A stretch of DNA of 64,000 nt from Frondihabitans sp. PAMC 28766 (GCF_001577365.1 NZ_CP014513.1:1860001-1924000); one strand, 5' to 3'; positions 27,501 to 35,052 are shown, counted from the first letter of the stretch. Numbers and translations: made by a program. The notes: a model not told the origin generated them from the letters alone.

Positions 27501-27721
27501 GGAAGACGGGCAAGGCGCCGAGCGGTGCCGACGATCTGGCCCTCAAGCAGCTGCAGCTGGCGCTCTATCGCGAGGCGTACGCGCAGTATCGGGGTCTCGA
27601 TCCGGCGCTCATCGACGCGGTGTTCTATTTCGTGGCCGACGACGCTCTGCTGCGGCCCGAATCAGTCAGCGACCGGGCCGAGCTCGAGCGGTTGTGGGGG
27701 ACGGTCGAAGACCGGTTGTGA
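24512..27721 (+). CDS. adnB: Helicase-nuclease subunit AdnB-like
   Basis: A 1069-residue SF1A helicase with a RecB-type nuclease. Walker A is 'GAGSGKT' (36-42), motif Ia 'LTFTRKAAGELAERI', motif II 'VILLDEYQDTSVVQ', motif III 'VGDPHQSIYGFRGA', motif V 'TVHGSKGLEWDLV' and motif VI 'RLAYVALTRAKREL'. The nuclease site is 'VVDWKTGK' with D996 and K998. All ATPase motifs are canonical, so this is probably the main translocating motor. The GTG start overlaps the adnA stop (GTGA), as expected for subunits made in equal amounts. The order adnA-adnB-nudC-uvrD2 matches mycobacteria (Rv3202c to Rv3198c). Confidence 0.92.
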   Translation: MRTALEIADRLGLPRPTDEQQRVIEAPLEPALVVAGAGSGKTETMASRVVWLLANGLVTVPQVLGLTFTRKAAGELAERIRGRIERLAEAELLEGGVDPFDAPTVSTYNAFANTIFRDNALLVGRESESQVLSEASAWQLARSLVVSSDDSRLATLGRSVDSLTETVVALSHALGENVAEAPAVSRMADRFVDLASLPSSKGSSYKTLTDATEALAGLPPMLDLAELFAAEKARRGFVEFSDQVALALQVCETSPGVVDEHRERFRVILLDEYQDTSVVQTRLLARLFRGTGVMAVGDPHQSIYGFRGASAANLGRFPLDFGDGAAATFTLSTSWRNPTSVLDAANVVVDELSRASAVPVGRLTARPDAGAGSVEALYAETVDDEADGVARWFRQRLRPGQGDDELPTAALLFRSKATMPVFVEALKRHGVKHHVLGVSGLLQRPEIVDLVSCLRVLHDPAAGSELIRLMAGARWRIGIHDIAVLRQVSSWLFTHDHAQQRLEQDVADRLRASVAPGEHGSIVDALDFVGTAPPAHHQLAGFSAEGLDRLRALARQLAFLRNRTGLDLVDLVALVQQEMLLDIEVAAAAGSLRGNAYLQAFDDELAGYVATDDTASLAGFLSWLSAAERRDDMGPRSDESEKGTVQLLTVHGSKGLEWDLVAVPRLVEGELPGTSREGKGWLTFGKLPFEFRGDANELPVFGWRDFDDQKEFHDALAVFEDELRERHLAEERRLAYVALTRAKRELLLTGSFWATQTRPRGASRYLTELVSAGILPPEALPEAPENDDNPLTASHESPLWPFDPLGARREAVEGAAAQVRLAIERGDASGGRWARDIELLVRERAASREPETTTLPQRIPASRFKDYVDDPAAVAASLRRPLPERPYRATRLGTLFHAWVEERFRPTGRGEVLDAESFDLEGDDERDPFGVVPGAPVDPDDARRLAELQATFERSEWAALEAVDVELEIHLPLGARTVICKIDAVFERDGRYQVVDWKTGKAPSGADDLALKQLQLALYREAYAQYRGLDPALIDAVFYFVADDALLRPESVSDRAELERLWGTVEDRL

Positions 27722-27746
27722 CCACGTCGTCGGTCAGTGCAACGGC

Positions 27747-28748
27747 CTAGCCGTGCCGCCGCTCGGTGGCCGAGAGCAGGTCCTCGACGCCGTCGAGGTC
27801 GAGAGCCTCGGTGGCGCCCGACGCGATCGGGCGCTCGTCGTGCAGCTGGATCGTGTCGACGAGCCTGGACATCATGCCGATGGCGTCGTCGACGACCTCG
27901 GTGTCCTTGGTGTGGGTGCCGTGCAGCAGATAGCGGGCCAGATCGAGCTCGTGATAGAGCGTCGCGCGGTGCCGCAGCGACCGCTCGCTGGTCGACCGGG
28001 CGGCGTTGTAGGCGTCGAAGACGGCGTCGACGCTGTCGGCCGTCGGTGCGCCGAGCACCCAGGCGAGGTCGCGGGCCGGGTCGCCGACCTGGAGGTCGTG
28101 CCAGCCGAGCAGCGCCGAGATACGGTCGTCTCCGACCAGGAACGACCCCGCCTCGAGAGAACCGTTGATCACCGTCGGCTGGAACTGCCAGAGCTGGCTG
28201 TCCTGGATCGCCGCTTCCCAGCGCTCCAGCAGAGCAGCGGGCAGGAGGCCGGTACCCGCGGCCCGGTCGACGACCGAAGCCGACGATCGCATCGCCTCGA
28301 ACGGGGTGTGGCTGGTGAGGCCTGCGTCGGTCACGAAACTCGTGGGCAGCATGTGGACGGCTGCGATGGCGGCACCGACCGACGAGGGGAGGCCCGTGCC
28401 GGCCAGCACGTCTCCGACCGAGAGCGGGGTGCCGTCGACGTAGTCGTAGACGATCGCGCGGGTCTCGGCGATCGGGGCCTGCCCGCGGTAGGAGGGCACG
28501 GCGAACGAGAGGCGGCTGCGCACACCGGTGCTCAGAGCACGGATCGCGACGAGGTCGGCCGACTGCTGGGCTTCGGCCCGCTGCGTGCGGGGCACCCGGA
28601 TCACCCACTCGTCACCGGTCGCGCCGACGAGGCGTGCAGAGTCGAAATCGCCCGCACCGATCGACCCGTGCGGGCCGGTCTGCCGGACGTCGAGGTCGGC
28701 GACAGCGGCCGTCGCCAACGCGGCTAGAGTGAGATGGGATCTGGCCAT
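27747..28748 (-). CDS. Phosphotransferase-fold protein with degenerate active site
   Basis: A 333-residue protein with the aminoglycoside/choline phosphotransferase (APH) fold. The ATP-binding N-lobe has 'GSIGAGDFDSARLVG...EWVIRVP' and the hinge 'AIVYDYVDGTPL'. The catalytic H-G-D-x-H-x-x-N loop reads 'INGSLEAGSFLVGD', lacking His, Asp and Asn. The metal-binding 'IDW' reads 'LGW', although the following 'VGDPARDLAWVLG' is intact. It may therefore be a pseudokinase or bind a ligand. ATG 28748 follows a TACCCT -10 element by 6 nt. It sits between the adnAB and nudC/uvrD2 genes but on the other strand. Resistance to an antibiotic is unlikely. Confidence 0.75.
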   Translation of the reverse strand: MARSHLTLAALATAAVADLDVRQTGPHGSIGAGDFDSARLVGATGDEWVIRVPRTQRAEAQQSADLVAIRALSTGVRSRLSFAVPSYRGQAPIAETRAIVYDYVDGTPLSVGDVLAGTGLPSSVGAAIAAVHMLPTSFVTDAGLTSHTPFEAMRSSASVVDRAAGTGLLPAALLERWEAAIQDSQLWQFQPTVINGSLEAGSFLVGDDRISALLGWHDLQVGDPARDLAWVLGAPTADSVDAVFDAYNAARSTSERSLRHRATLYHELDLARYLLHGTHTKDTEVVDDAIGMMSRLVDTIQLHDERPIASGATEALDLDGVEDLLSATERRHG

Positions 28749-28754
28749 GGCATC

Positions 28755-28760
28755 AGGGTA
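28755..28760 (-). promoter_or_regulatory. -10 element of a leaderless phosphotransferase-like transcript
   Basis: On the minus strand TACCCT ends 6 nt before ATG 28748. Confidence 0.45.
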
Positions 28761-28836
28761 GGCCTCTGTATGGAGAGCAACCCTGTCCGCCACGCCCTCC
28801 CCGACAAGACGACACGCGAAGAAGATTGGTGGTCGG

Positions 28837-29808
28837 ATGCCTGAACGCTCTGCCCGAAGCGACAACACCTCCGACCACCCCACCTCCTTCACCGACAAGC
28901 TGCCTCTCTCGCGGCACACCGTCGACCGCGACTATCTGACGCGCGATCGCGAAGACGTCTTCGCCCGGCTGATGGCCGACCCCGCTACGCGCGTTCTGCC
29001 GGTGTGGAAGGGTCGTGCGCTGTTCGCGACCGCCACGACGCTCGCCCTGGTGCCGCCGTCCGAGGTTCCGGCCGACGCGCGGCTCGTCTACCTCGGCCGC
29101 TCGACCGTGGCTGACGACCTGCCGGTGGGTACCGCGTTCGTCGCGGCTCTGCTCACCGACGAGCAGGCGGCGAGCGTCGCCTCCGAAGAAGACTGGGGCA
29201 ACCTGAGGATGTTCGCGACCGGCCTCAGCGCACGCGACGCGGGCCTCGCCACCGAGGCGCTCGCCATCACCAACTGGCACGCTTCGCACCGCTTCTCGCC
29301 GCGGACCGGCCAGCCGCTCGTCTCGACGAAGGGCGGCTGGGTGCTCGTCGACCCCGACGACGGCCACGAGATCTTCCCGCGCACCGACCCGGCGATCATC
29401 GTCGGTGTCACCGACCAGAACGACCGTCTCCTCCTCGGCTCGAACGCCATGTGGGAGAAGAACCGCTACTCGCTGCTCGCCGGCTTCGTCGAGCCCGGCG
29501 AGAGCCTCGAACAGGCTGTCGCGCGCGAGATCTTCGAAGAGAGCGGCGTGCGCGTCGTCGACCCGATCTATCTCGGGTCGCAGCCCTGGCCCTTCCCGGC
29601 GTCGCTGATGCTCGGCTATCGGGCCACCGTCGACTCCGACAACCCGGGCACCCTCGAGCCCGACGGCGCCGAGATCGTCGACCTGCGCTGGTTCACCCGC
29701 GACGAGCTGATCGCGGCCGGCGACGAGGTGATCCTGCCGGGTCGGTCGTCGATCGCCCGCGCCATCATCGAAGACTGGTACGGCTCGGAGATCGATGACC
29801 AAGAATGA
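28837..29808 (+). CDS. nudC: NADH pyrophosphatase NudC
   Basis: A 323-residue Nudix hydrolase that cleaves NADH/NAD+ (and can remove NAD caps from RNA) to NMN(H) and AMP. The Nudix box begins at G216 ('GFVEPGESLEQAVAREIFEE') and is followed by the NudC-specific array 'SQPWPFPASLMLGY'. The Zn-ribbon region seen in E. coli NudC has lost its cysteines ('HRFSPRTGQPL' and 'DGHEIFPRTDP'), so it should fold without zinc. The gene is 21 bp before uvrD2 and is probably cotranscribed with it, as in mycobacteria (Rv3199c-Rv3198c). Confidence 0.93.
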   Translation: MPERSARSDNTSDHPTSFTDKLPLSRHTVDRDYLTRDREDVFARLMADPATRVLPVWKGRALFATATTLALVPPSEVPADARLVYLGRSTVADDLPVGTAFVAALLTDEQAASVASEEDWGNLRMFATGLSARDAGLATEALAITNWHASHRFSPRTGQPLVSTKGGWVLVDPDDGHEIFPRTDPAIIVGVTDQNDRLLLGSNAMWEKNRYSLLAGFVEPGESLEQAVAREIFEESGVRVVDPIYLGSQPWPFPASLMLGYRATVDSDNPGTLEPDGAEIVDLRWFTRDELIAAGDEVILPGRSSIARAIIEDWYGSEIDDQE

Positions 29809-29828
29809 CCCGCTGAGGGGCCGCTGAC

Positions 29829-31541
29829 ATGGAGGCCGCCGATCTGATCGCCGGCCTCGACGATCAGCAGCGCCTCGCCGCCGAGACGCTGCTCGGCCCG
29901 GTCTGCCTGCTGGCGGGCGCCGGCACGGGCAAGACCCGCGCAATCACGCACAGGATCGCCTACGGGGTCGCCACGGGTGTGTACGCGCCCGGTCGCGTCA
30001 TGGCCCTGACCTTCACGTCGCGTTCGGCCGCCGAGCTTCGCGGGCGCCTCCGGCCCCTGGGTGCCGGCAGCGTCGCCGCGCGCACCTTCCACTCCGCCGC
30101 GCTCTCGCAGCTGCGCTACTTCTGGCCGCAGACCATGGGCGGCACGATGCCGCAGCTGCTCGACAGCAAGGCGAAGCTCGTCGCGCACGCGGCCGAGACA
30201 CTGCGCCTCCGGCTCGATACCGCGAGTCTCCGCGACCTGTCCGGCGAGATCGAGTGGCGCAAGGTGTCGCGCCTCACGATGGAGGAGTACGCGGCGGCCC
30301 TTCCCACCCGAAGCCTGCCGCAGAGCGTCAGCCCGGACGCCGCCGTCGCCCTGCACCAGGCCTACGAAGACGTGAAGGACGAGCGCCGTCAGCTCGACTT
30401 CGAAGATGTGCTGCTCGCGACCGCGGGCATGCTCGAGCTCGAACCGAGGGTCGCGCAGCAGGTGCACGAGCAGTACCGGTTCTTCGTCGTCGACGAATAC
30501 CAGGACGTCTCGCCTCTGCAGCAAGACCTGCTCGACCTCTGGCTCGGCGACCGCAACGACCTCTGCGTGGTCGGCGACGCGAGCCAGACGATCTACTCGT
30601 TCGCCGGCGCCTCGGCGGAGTACCTTCTGGGGTTCGGCTCGCGCTACGACGACGCCACGGTGCTGCGGCTCGAGCAGAACTACCGGTCGTCGAGGCCCAT
30701 CGTCGAGACCGCCAACCAGCTGATGCGCGGTCGGCCCGGCGCCCTCCACCTGCACCCGGTCGCCGACGAGCCGGGGCCGCGGCCGCGCGTCGCCGACTTC
30801 GTCTCGGACAGCGCCGAGGCGCGAGCCGTCGCCGAGAGCATCGCCGACGAGATCCGTCAGGGCGCGGCGCCCGAGAGCGTCGCCGTGCTCTACCGGGTCA
30901 ACATCCAGGCGGCCGCTCTCGAGCGGGCGCTCGCCGACGTCGGCGTCAGCACGCGCGTGCACGGCTCGAGCCGGTTCTTCGACCTCCGCGAGGTCAAGCA
31001 GGCGCTGATGATGCTGAAGGGCGCCGCCGTCAGCATTGTGAACGAGCCGCTGTTCAAGACGGTCAGCGACGTGCTGCGCTCCCTCGGCTGGACGCAGGAG
31101 CCCCCCGAGCAGCGCGGCGCCGTGCGCGACCGGTGGGAGTCGCTGAACGCCCTGATGGGCCTCGCCGAGCAGGCGGGTGAGGGCACGACCCTCCGCCAAT
31201 TCGTCGACGAGCTCTTCGCCCGTCAGGCGGGCCAGCACGAGCCCACCATGTCGGCGGTGACGCTCGCCACGCTGCACTCGGCGAAGGGTCTCGAGTGGCC
31301 GAGCGTCTACATCGTCGGCCTCAGCGAGGGCACGCTGCCGATCAGCTACGCCACCACGGCGGAGGGGATCGACGAAGAGCGCCGCCTGCTCTACGTCGGG
31401 ATCACCCGAGCCCGCTCGCGCCTCCGCCTGTCGTGGAGCCACCAGGGCCAGGGCCGAGGCCAGACCGATCGTCGCCCGAGTCGCTTCGTGGAAGAGCTGC
31501 GCATCCGCACGCCGGATGCAGTCGGCTCGTCGTCGTCGTAA
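29829..31541 (+). CDS. SF1 DNA helicase, UvrD2-like
   Basis: A 570-residue 3'-5' helicase. Walker A is 'GAGTGKT' (30-36); later motifs are 'LTFTSRSAAELRGRL', 'FFVVDEYQDVSPLQQ', 'VGDASQTIYSFAGAS', 'TLHSAKGLEWPSVY' and 'RRLLYVGITRARSRL'. It corresponds by position to mycobacterial uvrD2 (Rv3198c). The mycobacterial enzyme is about 700 residues with a C-terminal HRDC domain; this one ends soon after motif VI and lacks HRDC. The 3' end overlaps the convergent E1-like gene by 140 bp. Confidence 0.9.
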   Translation: MEAADLIAGLDDQQRLAAETLLGPVCLLAGAGTGKTRAITHRIAYGVATGVYAPGRVMALTFTSRSAAELRGRLRPLGAGSVAARTFHSAALSQLRYFWPQTMGGTMPQLLDSKAKLVAHAAETLRLRLDTASLRDLSGEIEWRKVSRLTMEEYAAALPTRSLPQSVSPDAAVALHQAYEDVKDERRQLDFEDVLLATAGMLELEPRVAQQVHEQYRFFVVDEYQDVSPLQQDLLDLWLGDRNDLCVVGDASQTIYSFAGASAEYLLGFGSRYDDATVLRLEQNYRSSRPIVETANQLMRGRPGALHLHPVADEPGPRPRVADFVSDSAEARAVAESIADEIRQGAAPESVAVLYRVNIQAAALERALADVGVSTRVHGSSRFFDLREVKQALMMLKGAAVSIVNEPLFKTVSDVLRSLGWTQEPPEQRGAVRDRWESLNALMGLAEQAGEGTTLRQFVDELFARQAGQHEPTMSAVTLATLHSAKGLEWPSVYIVGLSEGTLPISYATTAEGIDEERRLLYVGITRARSRLRLSWSHQGQGRGQTDRRPSRFVEELRIRTPDAVGSSSS

Positions 31542-32304
31542 CCGCCCCGGTCGCGTAGTCCAGGGTCTCCATGAGGGCGTCGGCCCCGGTGTCGGCGGCG
31601 ACGAGCGCAGGATCCTGACGCCTCAGGATCCTGCGGACGGCACGCACCGCCCCCTCCCGAAGCCCCACGCGAGGCATGGCGGCCGGCGCCCGCCGCCACA
31701 GCTGGCCCGCGATCACGCCCCACGCCGGGTCGACGTCCGACCGGTGCAGGTCGAGGCAGTGCGCGCACGCGGTCTCGCCGGGCACGACGAACGGGCCGAT
31801 GCGGGTGCCGCGGTCGCCGGCGACCACCGCCAGGTGCGGTAGGTCGCGGCGCATCCACGCGGCCGAGACGCCGGGGTCGTGCACGAAACGCGACACGGCG
31901 ACCCCCAGGGCGACGTCGTCACGCAGGCCTGCGGTTTCGGAGTCGACACGCAGCACGGCGACGCCCTCGGACGCGAGCAGTTCGGCGATCTCCGAGGCGA
32001 GGCCGCAGGATCCGGCGACCTCCACGACGGGCACGTCACGACGGGCGTCGGCCTCGGTGGCGTCGCGGGCGAGAGCCGGGGCGAGGCGCTCGACCAGCGC
32101 CCCCACGTCGCGATCCTGGCCGCCGGTGCGCTGCACGAGGTGGCCGAGCCCCGACGAGCCCTCGCCGGCGGCGATCGCGGCGACGACCCGCTCGTGCCGG
32201 GCGGTGAGCCCGCTCAACACCACCGCAGGGCGGTCGATGCCGATCTGGAGGGTGTGCGGGTCGCGCCAGACGATGGGCAGGGCGGGGTCGAAGCGGATGT
32301 CCAT
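31402..32304 (-). CDS. ThiF/E1-like protein related to TOMM leader-peptide-binding (cyclodehydratase) family
   Basis: A 300-residue protein of the family found beside uvrD2 in Actinobacteria (Rv3196-like). It has an N-terminal winged-helix-like part, a Rossmann-like middle ('VPVVEVAGSCGLASEIAELL') and a typical 'CAHCLDLHRSDVDPAW' segment. A C-terminal 'HPACGCA' with the CxxC gives four cysteines, probably a structural zinc. In azole-peptide (TOMM) pathways such proteins hold the leader peptide, but no precursor or YcaO gene is near. ATG 32304 lies 7 nt after CATCCT (weak -10); GTG 32310 adds two residues. The last ~25 residues are low complexity and lie in the overlap with uvrD2. Confidence 0.72.
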   Translation of the reverse strand: MDIRFDPALPIVWRDPHTLQIGIDRPAVVLSGLTARHERVVAAIAAGEGSSGLGHLVQRTGGQDRDVGALVERLAPALARDATEADARRDVPVVEVAGSCGLASEIAELLASEGVAVLRVDSETAGLRDDVALGVAVSRFVHDPGVSAAWMRRDLPHLAVVAGDRGTRIGPFVVPGETACAHCLDLHRSDVDPAWGVIAGQLWRRAPAAMPRVGLREGAVRAVRRILRRQDPALVAADTGADALMETLDYATGAVTTTTSRLHPACGCAALPRSDSGDDRSGLGPGPGGSTTGGGASGLG

Positions 32305-32344
32305 GGCCACGAGGATGGCCGAAAACGGTCAGCGGTGCGCTGCG

Positions 32345-32429
32345 TTCTCCACAGGCACCGTGCTCACAGGCACCGTGCTCTCCACTGGCACCGTGCTCTT
32401 CACCGGCACTGTGCTCTCCACAGGCGGTG
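32345..32429. repeat. Five direct repeats (~18 bp, core GGCACCGTGCTC)
   Basis: Five copies, 15-18 bp long and slightly diverged, fill most of the gap between the DUF2342 gene and the E1-like gene (both on the minus strand). On the minus strand each unit reads about CACGGTGCC-TGTGGAGAG. Confidence 0.8.
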
Positions 32430-32446
32430 GGTGCCCGACCGCCTCT

Positions 32447-33811
32447 CTACTTCTCGGGCTCGGAGGCCGACCCGTCGTCACCCTCGCGCGGCCGGTCTTC
32501 GCCGGTGTCGTTGAGGAGGTCTTCGATGGCGCGGTCGACGTCGTCGAGGGCGGGTTCGGTCGACGTCAGGCGGGCGATGAGGCCCTGCGGGTCGTCGATG
32601 TCGTCGCTCGTCGGCACGATGTCGGGGTGCGCCCAGAGGGAGTCGCGCGTCTCGGCCCCGGTGGCCTCCGACACGGCCTGCCACATGGCGGCGGCTTCGC
32701 GAAGGCGGCGGGGGCGAAGCTCGAGCCCGACTAGGGTGGCGAACGCCGACTCGGCGGGGCCGCCGGCGGCCCGGCGGCGACGCACCATCTCGGCGATCGA
32801 CGCGGATTTGGGCAGTCGCTCGGTGGCCTTGGCGGTCACGACGTCGACCCAGCCCTCGATGAGGGCGAGCGTGGTCTCGAGGCGGGCCAGGGCGGCGAGC
32901 TGCTCGTCGGTCTTCGGTGGGATGAGGGCGCCGGACGCCATCGCCTCCTGGAGCTGCTCGGGGTTGGCGGGGTCGAAGTCGGCGGCGAGCTCTTCGAGGC
33001 GGCTCGTGTCGATGGTGATGCCTTGCGCGAACTCGCGGATGGACGAGATGAGGTGGAGGCGCAGCCAGCGTGCGTGGCGGAAGAGGCGGGCGTGAGCCAG
33101 CTCGCGGACGGCGAGATAGAGGCGCACCTGGTCGACGTCGACGTCGAGGCCCTCTCCGAAGGCTGCGACGTTCTGGGGGAGGAGGGCCGCCTGCTGGTCG
33201 TCGAGCAGGGGGATGCCGACGTCGCCGCCGGAGACGACCTCGGTCGAGAGCTGCCCGACGACCTGGCCGAGCTGCATGGCGAACAGGGCGCCGCCGACGT
33301 TGCGCATGACCTGGCTGGCCGAGGCGAGCATGTCTCGCATCTCTTCGGGCGCCTGCTCGCTGAGAACGCGGGTGAGCGAGTCGGCGATGGAGTCGGCGAC
33401 CGGCTCGGCCAGCTGGCTCCAGACCGGCATCGACGCGCGCGCCCACTCGGCGCGGGTCATCAGCCGGGGCTCGACCGTGAGCTCGGCGACGTAGGTGACC
33501 TCGTCGAGCCAGAGGGCGGCGACGTGGAAGGCCTGCTCGAGGGCGCTCACCTCGGCGGGAGGCGTCACGACGGCGGACGAGTTGCCGATGGCGGTGGCCT
33601 GGTCGCTGGCGAGCGACCAGTCGATGCCGTCGCCTGAGCGGTTGACGGCCGACTGCAGCTGGCTCATGAGCCGCGCGACGAACGCGGGGTCGTTGGGCAG
33701 GCCGGCGGCGCCGACCAGCTTGGACGGATCGATCTCGGAATCGCCGGACAAGAATTGCCGCAGCATGTCGCGGAACTCGTCTTCGGACCCCGGCTGCGCA
33801 TCTTCAGACAT
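32447..33811 (-). CDS. DUF2342 (zinc-dependent metalloprotease-like) protein
   Basis: A 454-residue, mainly helical protein of the actinobacterial family corresponding to Rv3195. Recognisable features are 'AALWLDEVTYVAE', 'VGGALFAMQLGQVVGQLS', 'VRELAHARLFRHARWLRLHL' and 'LALIEGWVDVVT'. The 'RELAHARLF...' and 'EGWVD' stretches are where a metal site is proposed for this family, but there is no standard HExxH, so protease activity is uncertain. The C-terminal ~60 residues are acidic and disordered. ATG 33811 follows TAGCGT by 7 nt on the minus strand. It is divergent from the PDZ/Lon-like protease gene, as in mycobacteria (Rv3195/Rv3194c). Confidence 0.82.
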   Translation of the reverse strand: MSEDAQPGSEDEFRDMLRQFLSGDSEIDPSKLVGAAGLPNDPAFVARLMSQLQSAVNRSGDGIDWSLASDQATAIGNSSAVVTPPAEVSALEQAFHVAALWLDEVTYVAELTVEPRLMTRAEWARASMPVWSQLAEPVADSIADSLTRVLSEQAPEEMRDMLASASQVMRNVGGALFAMQLGQVVGQLSTEVVSGGDVGIPLLDDQQAALLPQNVAAFGEGLDVDVDQVRLYLAVRELAHARLFRHARWLRLHLISSIREFAQGITIDTSRLEELAADFDPANPEQLQEAMASGALIPPKTDEQLAALARLETTLALIEGWVDVVTAKATERLPKSASIAEMVRRRRAAGGPAESAFATLVGLELRPRRLREAAAMWQAVSEATGAETRDSLWAHPDIVPTSDDIDDPQGLIARLTSTEPALDDVDRAIEDLLNDTGEDRPREGDDGSASEPEK

Positions 33812-33817
33812 GGCAAC

Positions 33818-33824
33818 TACGCTA
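33818..33824. promoter_or_regulatory. Overlapping two-way -10 element
   Basis: The 7 bases TACGCTA read TACGCT on the plus strand (towards the PDZ protease) and TAGCGT on the minus strand (towards the DUF2342 gene, 7 nt from its ATG). Confidence 0.5.
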
Positions 33825-33939
33825 GCCGGTGGCCACTCGAACAGTCTGGGTTTCGACCGCTTCTCGCAGGGCCGACACTGCGCCTACGGCGAACACTCCC
33901 GCAGGGCCCCCCAGCGCCCAGCCGAAAGGACCGACCTCT

Positions 33940-35052
33940 GTGGCCTACTTCGCCGCCCCTGACACCCCCCGCCCCGCACCCCGCCGCCGCCGGGGCTGGA
34001 TCGGACTCGCCTTCCTCGGCGCGGCCGTGATCATCGGCATCGTCCTGTCGCTCCTGCCAGCTCCCTACCTGATCGAGCAGCCCGGACCGGTCTTCAACAC
34101 CCTCGGCACGAACCCGTACGACGGCAAGGCGACCCCGCTCATCACCGTCGACGGCCACCAGACTTACGCCACGTCCGGCAGCCTCGACCTGCTCACCGTG
34201 AGCGTCGTCGGCGACCAGACGCAGCGCCCGAACTGGGCCGAGCTCGTCCGCGCGTGGTTCGACCCCAGCCGCGCGGTGATCCCGATCGACGAGATCTACC
34301 CGACCGGCATCTCGAACAAGCAGGTCGACGAGCAGAACACCGTCGACATGGAGCAGAGCCAGAAGTCGGCTGTCACTGCGGCTCTCGCGCACGAGGGCTA
34401 CAAGGTCGGCACGGCCGTCACCGTCAGCACGGTCGAGAAGGGCAGCCCGGCCGACGGCAAGCTCGAAAAGGGCGACGTCATCACTGCGATCGACGGCACG
34501 ACGCTGTCGACCAACAGCGACGTCGACACCCTGCGGGCGGTCATCGCCAAGAATGGCGCCGCCCCCGCACGACTCACGGTCAGCGACGGTGGCAGTGCCA
34601 CCAAGACGGTCACGATCACGCCTCAAGAGGTGCAGGGCACGTACCTGCTCGGCATCGCGGCCAGCGTCAAATACGACTTCCCGTTCACCGTCACGCTGAA
34701 GCTCGCCGACGTCGGCGGCCCGAGCGCCGGCATGATGTTCGCCCTCGGGGTCATCGACAAGACCACGCCGGGCGCCCTGAACGGCGGCAAGAAGGTCGCC
34801 GGCACCGGCACGATCACCGCGAGCGGCGTTGTCGGCGCGATCGGCGGCATCCGCCAGAAGATGTACGGCGCTCGCGAGGCCGGGGCCACCGTCTTCCTCG
34901 CCCCGAAGAGCAACTGCAACGAGGTCACCGGGCACATCCCGTCCGGGCTGCGGGTGTACGCGACGACCTCGCTCGACCAGTCGGTGAAGATCCTCGACAC
35001 TGTCACCAGCGGCAAAGGCGTTTCACAGCTTCCCACCTGCCCCGTCGACTGA
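33940..35052 (+). CDS. Membrane-anchored PDZ/Lon-type (S16) serine protease (YlbL-like)
   Basis: A 370-residue protein with one N-terminal membrane helix ('WIGLAFLGAAVIIGIVLSLL'), an extracellular PDZ domain in the middle ('KGSPADGKLEKGDVITAIDG') and a C-terminal Lon-like domain. The catalytic Ser is in 'VGGPSAGMMFAL' and the Lys in 'IGGIRQKMYGA', the Ser-Lys dyad of family S16. YlbL-type proteases act on membrane or exported proteins, for example in division checkpoints. GTG 33940 has a GAAAGGA site 9 nt upstream; GTG 33829, 5 nt after the TACGCT element, would add 37 low-complexity residues and cannot be excluded. Confidence 0.87.
   Translation: MAYFAAPDTPRPAPRRRRGWIGLAFLGAAVIIGIVLSLLPAPYLIEQPGPVFNTLGTNPYDGKATPLITVDGHQTYATSGSLDLLTVSVVGDQTQRPNWAELVRAWFDPSRAVIPIDEIYPTGISNKQVDEQNTVDMEQSQKSAVTAALAHEGYKVGTAVTVSTVEKGSPADGKLEKGDVITAIDGTTLSTNSDVDTLRAVIAKNGAAPARLTVSDGGSATKTVTITPQEVQGTYLLGIAASVKYDFPFTVTLKLADVGGPSAGMMFALGVIDKTTPGALNGGKKVAGTGTITASGVVGAIGGIRQKMYGAREAGATVFLAPKSNCNEVTGHIPSGLRVYATTSLDQSVKILDTVTSGKGVSQLPTCPVD

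Noticed and set aside
27747..28748. Aminoglycoside or macrolide resistance kinase
   Set aside because: The catalytic loop residues are missing and the gene lies in a conserved repair block.
31402..32304. Bacteriocin (TOMM) gene cluster
   Set aside because: Only the E1-like protein is present. No YcaO, dehydrogenase, transporter or precursor lies nearby, and the neighbours are conserved housekeeping genes.
32345..32429. CRISPR-like array or small protein gene
   Set aside because: Units of 15-18 bp abut one another without unique spacers, and the translated product is a simple Thr-Gly-Val-Leu repeat with no start signal.
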